In this document: piece by piece, positions 54,703 to 64,000 of the stretch
Layout: each line of letters begins with the position of its first letter
Numbering within the stretch: the first letter of the stretch is position 1
Origin: Caenorhabditis elegans
Taxonomy: Eukaryota; Nematoda; Chromadorea; Rhabditida; Rhabditidae
Reading direction: 5' to 3'
Assembly (NCBI RefSeq): GCF_000002985.6
Contig: NC_003280.10
Coordinates: 15,062,501 to 15,126,500 of the forward strand
DNA length: 64,000 nucleotides
Position numbers and translations under genes: made by a program
The notes under the pieces: generated by a model
Seen by the model: only the letters and a program-made list of their open reading frames with translations
Told to the model about the DNA's origin: nothing
Databases searched by the model: none

Positions 54703-56465
54703 TTAGAAGTGACCTTTGCAGTCCTCAATACCATTAGAGAAAAAGTAAAAGTCAATTTTCCTCACGTTATTAAAAATAAGAAAAAAAAAAAAGAAAAAAA
54801 AAACAATTTCTATCCCAATTCTTTTCAAAACTACAGTTTCGGCTCGATATACCAATGAAAGAGCACAGTGTAAACTTATTTTCAAAGTTCTCACGGCGAC
54901 TCCAATCACTCTACATCAATATAAAACTGAAATTTTAAAAAGGAACCCCAAATGAAAGACAGCGTATGAATTTCACTAAAATACCAACCGATGACTAGTG
55001 ATTTCGATCCCAATTCTTTTTAAAACTACAGTTTCGGCTCGATATATCAATGAAAGAGCACAGTGTAAACTAATTTTCAAAGTTCTGATGGCATCACCAA
55101 CCATCAAATTACATCAATGTCAACACATCAAAATACAACGGAACATTTGAAGACTAGAAGGCCACTCGAATGAGTGTTGAGTGGGCCTCGAGAACCACCA
55201 TCGGATAACACCTCGAGCGCAATCAACGGTTGGATTGTCCTGCTCTTGTCGACGAAGGACATACAAACGGAAAACCACAGTAAGTTTGCCAGAAGGATCA
55301 TAAACAGTTCACAAGTCAATAGTATTCTAGGACCTTCCCCCGAATTAGCAGAAAAATAAAAAGAGTTGCCCAGGAACACATGAGTGAAATTGCCCAGAAT
55401 TAGATGTGGTCAATCAATGATGATCCTATACGGCAAAATTAACAGGGAATACTCCACCTGTATTTGGAAAGCGTGGAGATGTATCCGGAAGCACGCTGTG
55501 CATGCTAGCCTTCACTTTTTAACCCCCGCTCAAGCGGATAAAACTATGAACCAAACCCAAAATCCGTGGCACTCTATTACTACTATTAAAATAGAACTGG
55601 AATATCGAAAGCGGAACCCCAAATCAAAGCAAATAAGGAACAAGAAAAGGAAATGTGACAATTCTTCCATTTTTGAATATTCAAACTTCGGGGGATCCAG
55701 GACTCAAGCCACTCTCGCCTGTGTCCTCCATCTTTCCATTTAGAGCAAGTGTTATCGGATTTTTGACTGATAAGATGCCTATTAGGTAGGCACAGCAGGC
55801 TCGGAGGAAGCCGCCCCCCCCCCTAAATGCCCACCAACAAGTCTACAAAATGACCCAGTGTAGTATGCACTTCCGATATTTTTCATTAAACCCACCGCGG
55901 CAATGCAATTTCGAAGAGATCCACCACGAGTGTTCCCGTTTTCCAATAATGACTCCTTCAAAACGACGACAATTTGCATGTGGAGCGAGTGTTCTAAGGA
56001 ATTCCAGGGATCTTCTGATTGCAAAAACTGTTTCCGGAGCTGAAATACATAACAAAATTATTTCAAATTCCCCTCGGTAAATATATGTATTCTTTTAAAC
56101 AAGCTGAAACTCACCCTAGTCTTTCAGGACTTTCAATAAATAGAGTTCTTCGGACCACATCGACAACAGTCGGCCATTAACCAGTACGTCTGTTTTTCAT
56201 TTCTCTCGCCAAAATTTTCATATGGTGCAATTGTAGTCGGAGTCTTGACAACAGATTGACAAACTTCTATGTGTCATGTAGATGTCCTCCTAAATTAAAA
56301 ATTGTTAAAATGTGGCAGAAGACACATGCGCAATACCTCAAACATGTCATCACTCAATTCCGATCCAAACTACGATTATCTGATGTTTTCGTATCCATTG
56401 TCTTTATCAGAACTTCCTTTAGTCATGCGAGCTGGTACTTGTACTGGCGTGGTGGTCACTGAAAG
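54703..56465 (-). pseudogene. unassigned coding-like region, possibly a decayed or unannotated gene
   Basis: This stretch is less AT-rich and more complex than any other gap, but I cannot build a closed gene. On the minus strand, frames include one after TTTCAG at 56461-56459 (TTTPVQVPARMTKGSSDKDN, then a stop), one after TATTTCAG at about 56043 (PETVFAIRRSLEFLRTLAPH, then Trp/Cys-rich to a stop near 55848), and 55379-55128 with a hydrophobic helix (ILLTCELFMILLANLLWFSV). A segment encoding RTLKISLHCALSL appears twice, at about 54829-54909 and 55013-55090. In that duplicate several differences are synonymous, which hints at past coding constraint. Family not recognised; a mobile-element remnant is an alternative. 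Confidence 0.3.
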
Positions 56466-57574
56466 TAAATGAAATTTCTGTCGGAATTTGTGAGAAAAAA
56501 TGAAACATGTTTAACTTTGCAAAGCTACAAAAGATTATTTCGATAAACAGTTTTCAATTATGGAAAAAGAAACGAGCAGAAAATATGAAAGCAACAAGGA
56601 TTTGAAAGCAGAAAACAATAAAAAAAAACTGTGCACCACAACGGTCTGCAGACAGCACTCTATTGTGAGAGACGCCGAGAGAGGGAGGAAGAGGGCCATG
56701 TTGCGCAGAGATCACAACACTGCGGGCACTGTGCCAAGTATCATTCCGGATGGGAGACGTGTGTGTGTGTGTGTAGTATAGACGACAAGATTAAAAAACA
56801 ATGCAAGAGGCGTTTGTTTTTGTAGATCACACGTAGATCACAATGTATTTGTAGATAACAATAAAACAGAAATACGATTTGAGAGATAAATAAACTGTGA
56901 TCTACGCAAAATTTACACAGAAACTGCTGAAAGTGATGACTACTGTATACGGTTCGAGAAACTTTCGAGAAACTTTCCCCAACAACTTTCTCCAACTTTG
57001 GACAACTTTCGGCGAAGAAATACAAGATAGGATATTCAAATGAATGAAAAATGTTTTTTGGTTTTATCAACTTACTTTTTGGTTCAGGTTTTTTTTTCTA
57101 GCAAGCCATTTTGTTTTCAAATGCTAATTTGTCTTGTATGTAGTTAATAAACTTCTATTTTCGGTGAACAAAATCTCGAAAACTTCATTTAAAACTTGAA
57201 ATTCATCAATTCCCACTGCAAACTGCGTATCGGAATTCGGAGTCTCGTTTGGCCACGCCCACTTTGTTGTTTGAACTTCAATTTTGAAATTAACAGTTTA
57301 GAGCTCTAATTAGAGCTATATATTGCAAAATATTTCCAATGTTTTGGTGATTAAAAACTGTAACACATTTTAAATAAATATTTTTATGGAAAAATTTCCA
57401 AAAAAATCCATGAAAATTCCACAGCAACGGAAGTTTGAAATTACAGTACTCTTTAAAGGCGCGCGCGTAAGAGGATTGCTTTCTTTTTGCTCAGGTCCGC
57501 ATCGAATCCTGTTGTAATATTTTGCCAGAAGTATAGGTGCATGTATTCTTATTATACTATTGGAAAATCAATAG

Positions 57575-60563
<2,989 letters not shown>

Positions 60564-62062
60564 ATATTGAATTTTTTCCCTTTTTTGCTCACTTTTCATC
60601 GTAATTTATTTGTTTTTTTTGCATATTTTCCCCCTTTTTCTCCCTAATTTGTTCCATTTGGCGCTGGCTCAAAAATTCTTCAAAATTTTCTCAAAAATAG
60701 GCGACCTTCTTCAAAAAATGTTATATAGCCCGATTCTCTGGACATAATTATTCAATTTACCCCCTCCTCCCCCAGTTCCGTGTCCCACTATCTGCTTTAT
60801 GCCTGTTTCAATTATTATTTTTTATATCTAAACGATTCGATTTTTATGGAATTCTTCAATGCAATTTATTACAGGTTCCCGGCAGCTCAATGGAGCCGCT
60901 GCGTCAGGCGGAAACTGTGCAATTTTAAGACATGAGGAAAATATTTTTAAAAAAAACTTTACGGAAATTTTCCGAATTGCCGATTTGCCGGAAATTTCAA
61001 TTCCGGAAAATTTGCCGGAAATTTGCCGATTTGCCGGAAGTTTCAGTTCCGCAAATTTGCCGGAAATTTTCAATTCTGGAAATTTGTCGATTTGCCGAAA
61101 ATTTCAATTCTGGAAGTTTGCCGATTTGCCGGAAATTTCAATTCTGCAAATTTGCCGATTTGCCGGAAAATTTCAATTCTGCAAATTTGCCGATTTGCCG
61201 GAAATTTCAATTCTGCAAATTTGCCGATTTGCCGGAAAATTTCAATTCCGGAAATTCGCCGATTTGCCGGAAAGTTCAATTCTGGAAGTTTGCCGATTTG
61301 CCGGAAATTTCAATTCTGCCAATTTGCCGGTAATTTCAATTCTGGAATTTTGCCAATTTGCCGATTTGCCGAAAATTTCAATTCTGGAAATTTGCCGATT
61401 CGCCGGAAATTTCAATTCTGCAAATTTGCCGATTTGCCGGAAAATTTCAATTCTGCAAATTTGCCGATTTGCCGGAAATTTCAATTCTGCCAATTCGCCG
61501 GAAATTTCAATTCAGGAAATTTGCCGATTTGCCGGAAAATTTAAATTCCGGAAATTCGCCGATTTGCCGGAAAGTTCAATTCTGGAAGTTTGCCGATTTG
61601 CCGGAAATTTCAATTCTGCCAATTTGCCGGTAATTTCAATTCTCGAAATTTGCCGATTTGCCGGAAATTTCAATTCTGCCAATTTGCCGGAAATTTCAAT
61701 TATGGAAATTTGCCGGAAATTTGCCGATTTGCCGATAGCTAACGGAATCTTCATTTTTTGAATTACACATATTCCTCCAATTGAGTAAATATAAAAGTCA
61801 GATTTTTCAAAAAACTACAACCTATAACTACAAAAAAGTCACACACACACACACCTCTTCTAGTTCCCTGTGATTTTGGTCTCTACGCTCTGAAATGGAG
61901 ATGAGGTCATTTTTGGAGATGAAGAGATGATAGCAATAAGATGCTATTTACTTCATTTCGAAACTGGTTTTTCACCAATTTTTTTTTATTCTGCAAAAAA
62001 ATATCATTTTCCGTTTTTTTGATAGAATTGAATCCCATTGGACTTCCGATAGACCGGCCGCG
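60564..62062. other. arp-1 3' region and spacer
   Basis: 60564-60850 is probably the arp-1 3' UTR and flank. A large minisatellite follows (60970-61740), then about 320 bp with a short CA run (61842-61853) before the next gene. No other coding sequence recognised. Confidence 0.6.
60970..61740. repeat. TTGCCGG-type minisatellite, 33-34-bp units
   Basis: About 22 units of the variant GATTTGCCGGAAATTTCAAT / TCTGCAAATTTGCC. A block of about 300 bp is duplicated (61240-61340 resembles 61540-61640). It produces spurious frames up to 300 codons in several frames. Confidence 0.92.
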
Positions 62063-63757
62063 ATGAAAATTTCTTTGATTTTTATTGCTTTCATTGCGAT
62101 TTGTTCCAGCACAACTGTCTATAAAGTTAGGAAGGTGATTCGGAGGTGAGATGGATTAATAATTGAAAAAATAATCAAGTGAGTCTCAAATTAAGTTTAT
62201 TCTCTGTATTACCGGGAACAATAAATCATGAGAATGCGTACGTGGAGCATTCTATTTGACGCGCGATATCTCTTACCGAAAACTACAGTAAGAACTTAAA
62301 TAGCAATAGTTATTTGAGTTCTTACTGTAGTTTTCGCTAAGAGATATCGCGCGTCAAATAAAATGCTCCACGTACGCATTCTCATGATTTATTGTTCCCG
62401 TAATAATTCTACAAAATTGGTCGGTTGCACCATGTTATTCCAACATATTTTCATTTTTCAAAATTTTTGTTTCAGGCCATTTTTGAGCATTTTCACAAAC
62501 ATTTCAACTAAAATAAATGTTATTTTCAAATAAATCAAGTGATTTTCTATTTTTTGACACTAATTCTCAAAGAAAATGTTGGAACAACATGGTGCAATAG
62601 TCTATTTTGTACAATTGTTGTTCTCAACTAAAACTTTCAAGTAGGCACAAAACTGCCTACCTGCCTTCAAAGTATTTTATGCCTGCCAAGTGCCTACCGA
62701 CAATGTTAATGTTGAAAATATGCACACGTAATTCTTCAAAAATGGTCGATTGCACCATGTTCTTCCAACATATTTTCATTTTTCAAAATTTTTCTTTCAG
62801 GTCATTTTTGAAGATTTTCTGAAAAATTTCAGTTGAAATTAATGTTATTTTCAAATAAATCTAGCGATTTTCTATTTTTTAACACTAATTTTAATTGAAA
62901 AATGTCGGAAAAACATGGTGCAATAGACCGTTTTGTAAGACTACAATTGTTGCTTTCAACTACAATTTTCAAGCAGGCACAAAACTGCCTGCCTGCCTTC
63001 TAGGCAACGTGTACCTGCCTAGTGCCTACCGACAATGTTTATCTTGACCATATCAAACTCTGTCTACCTGTAAATCAGTACCATTCAAAATTCCATACAC
63101 TCTAAAATCTTCCAATTCCAGAGCAGAAGCCCGCCACTCCGCCGCCGATGATGACCTGGACATGGCTGCTGCTGAGCTGGTGTTCAAAGAGCAAAGTTCA
63201 CTGAATTCTGGGGCTGACAGAATTGAGGGACCTCCAAGAAAGCTCCCGTTCGGCACAGAGCATGCAGCTGAGAAGGCTTCTGAGCATGTAAGGCGCTTTA
63301 AAACCGCTATAAGATCCATAAAAATCACTATATTCCAGACTGGTGCTCCATCCGCTGAGCCAACCTTCTCAGACCTCCAAAAAACACAATTGGAAGACAT
63401 CAAAAATGACGAAAATGCTCTAGCACTGAAAAGTAGTATGGTAGGCAAGGGAACTGAAGAGTCCGATGCTCCATTTGCTCATGGAGTTAATGATGGGGAG
63501 ACCTCCAAGGTTCTGGCGTGGCAGAGGCGAGTAAGCCACCTAGGCCATGTATCTCTAATCCAAATAATTCCAGACCCCTAGCCTCGCACGGCCGCCAAGT
63601 CGCCTATGACTTCCACGTGAACCCCGAGTACCCTCAATTTGCTCCGAGAGCCCATGGCTTGGTAGGAATTCCGGATGGCTGGAATCTTGATAGAACGATC
63701 GATGAGGAGTTCAAGTCTGGTTTTCGCAATGTGAATTTCAGACGGCGTCGGCATTGA
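62063..63757 (+). CDS. predicted secreted protein of unknown function, about 206 aa
   Basis: Proposed exons: 62063-62145, 63122-63287, 63339-63526 and 63574-63757. The start MKISLIFIAFIAICSSTTVY is a clear signal peptide, followed by a basic stretch KVRKVIRR that could be a processing site. The body is hydrophilic (Ala-, Glu- and Asp-rich), with no cysteines after the signal, no membrane segment and no family I know. The C-terminal 60 residues contain DFHVNPEYPQFAPRAHGLVG and end NFRRRRH. The last junction is the problem. The obvious donor CGA|GTAAGC (63530/63531) throws exon 4 into a frame that stops after 11 codons, whereas a GC donor at AG|GCGAGT (63526/63527) keeps the long frame. I prefer the GC donor. 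AATAAA signals lie at 63830 and 63846. A secreted prohormone-like role is possible but unsupported. Confidence 0.65.
62208..62404. repeat. compact palindrome of the ACGGGAACA family
   Basis: TTACGGGAACAATAAATCAT-type text at 62395-62404 and upstream is the complement of the left end at 62208. Arms also share GAGAATGCGTACGTGGAGCA and TTGACGCGCGATATCTCTTA. It is in intron 1 of the secreted-protein gene. Confidence 0.88.
62405..63055. repeat. direct duplication of a hairpin unit, about 325 bp each
   Basis: Two tandem units (about 62415-62735 and 62740-63055) each run from GTTGCACCATGTT-TTCCAAC, through its internal complement AACATGGTGCAATAG, to CAAGTAGGCACAAAACTGCC and GTGCCTACCGACAATGTT. In intron 1 of the secreted-protein gene. 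Confidence 0.85.
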
Positions 63758-64000
63758 TTTAAATTCCAGTTTTCTCCCCAATTACCTTTCAAATTCAAGG
63801 ATTTTTTTGATACTCAAGTTTATAAAATGAATAAAAATGTTTATGAATAAAATATTTCACGACGAGGCCCGCAAAACATGTTGTTTTGATGCTCATGTTT
63901 CAAAACGTAAAGCTTCGAGCACGCCTTGTAGTTCATGTGCCTGCCTGCCTGCCAGCCGCCTACTTCATGCATTTTTGTGTCTGTTTGATGTAGAATTACG
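63758..64000. other. 3' end of the last gene and window edge
   Basis: Two AATAAA signals (63830-63835 and 63846-63851), then a GCCTGCCTGCC-type repeat near 63940. No new gene begins before the window ends. Confidence 0.6.

Noticed and set aside
60859..61761. 300-codon frame and companions downstream of arp-1
   Set aside because: Produced by the 33-34-bp TTGCCGG minisatellite; similar frames exist on both strands.

Overview
This is animal nuclear DNA and almost certainly Caenorhabditis elegans. The evidence is very AT-rich sequence, introns with GT...TTTTCAG borders, candidate spliced-leader acceptors a few bases before several ATGs, long fold-back repeats, and dispersed TTGCCGG minisatellites. 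One gene is clearly arp-1 (dynactin Arp1) and a neighbour matches the LACTB2 homologue that I remember as Y53F4B.39. That would place the window on the arm of chromosome II covered by clone Y53F4B (from memory, not checked). All gene models were spliced by hand. In the six long models the exon phases close exactly.

Layout. 880-1334 (-): a possible short gene. 2191-9166 (-): a fatty-acid-amide-hydrolase-type serine amidase in 5 exons, with a complete Lys-Ser-Ser triad. 9167-14772: a repeat-filled region between divergent genes. 14773-16941 (+): an MSP-domain protein with a lysine-rich tail. 16942-21975: intergenic repeats, a mariner-like short element and one unusually complex island. 21976-26998 (+): a secreted M1-aminopeptidase-like protein that has lost its active-site motifs. 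27680-46508 (+): the WASH-complex subunit WASHC4/SWIP in 17 exons, with very large repeat-packed introns. 47580-48429 (+): a probable 69-residue membrane protein. 49672-53364 (+): a LACTB2-type metallo-beta-lactamase-fold protein. 53365-57808: intergenic sequence, with an unexplained coding-like stretch at about 54.7-56.5 kb. 57809-60563 (+): arp-1. 62063-63757 (+): a secreted protein of unknown function, whose last junction seems to need a GC donor.

Function. WASHC4 (endosomal actin) and Arp1 (the dynactin filament) both serve membrane traffic, but nothing here shows they are co-regulated. The other genes look unrelated.

Repeats dominate. About nine palindromes share TTTAAAGG-GG-GTAG-like ends. 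A second fold-back family has ACGGGAACA-like ends. TTGCCGG arrays occur in many introns and intergenic gaps, the largest being about 58 units of 34 bp in a WASHC4 intron. There are several G/C homopolymers. The most interesting consequences are: an amidase exon placed in the loop of a roughly 570-bp inverted repeat, a possible circular-RNA arrangement; a palindrome carrying what looks like a captured spliced exon pair; palindromes that form the edges of introns; and an apparent pseudo-peptidase.
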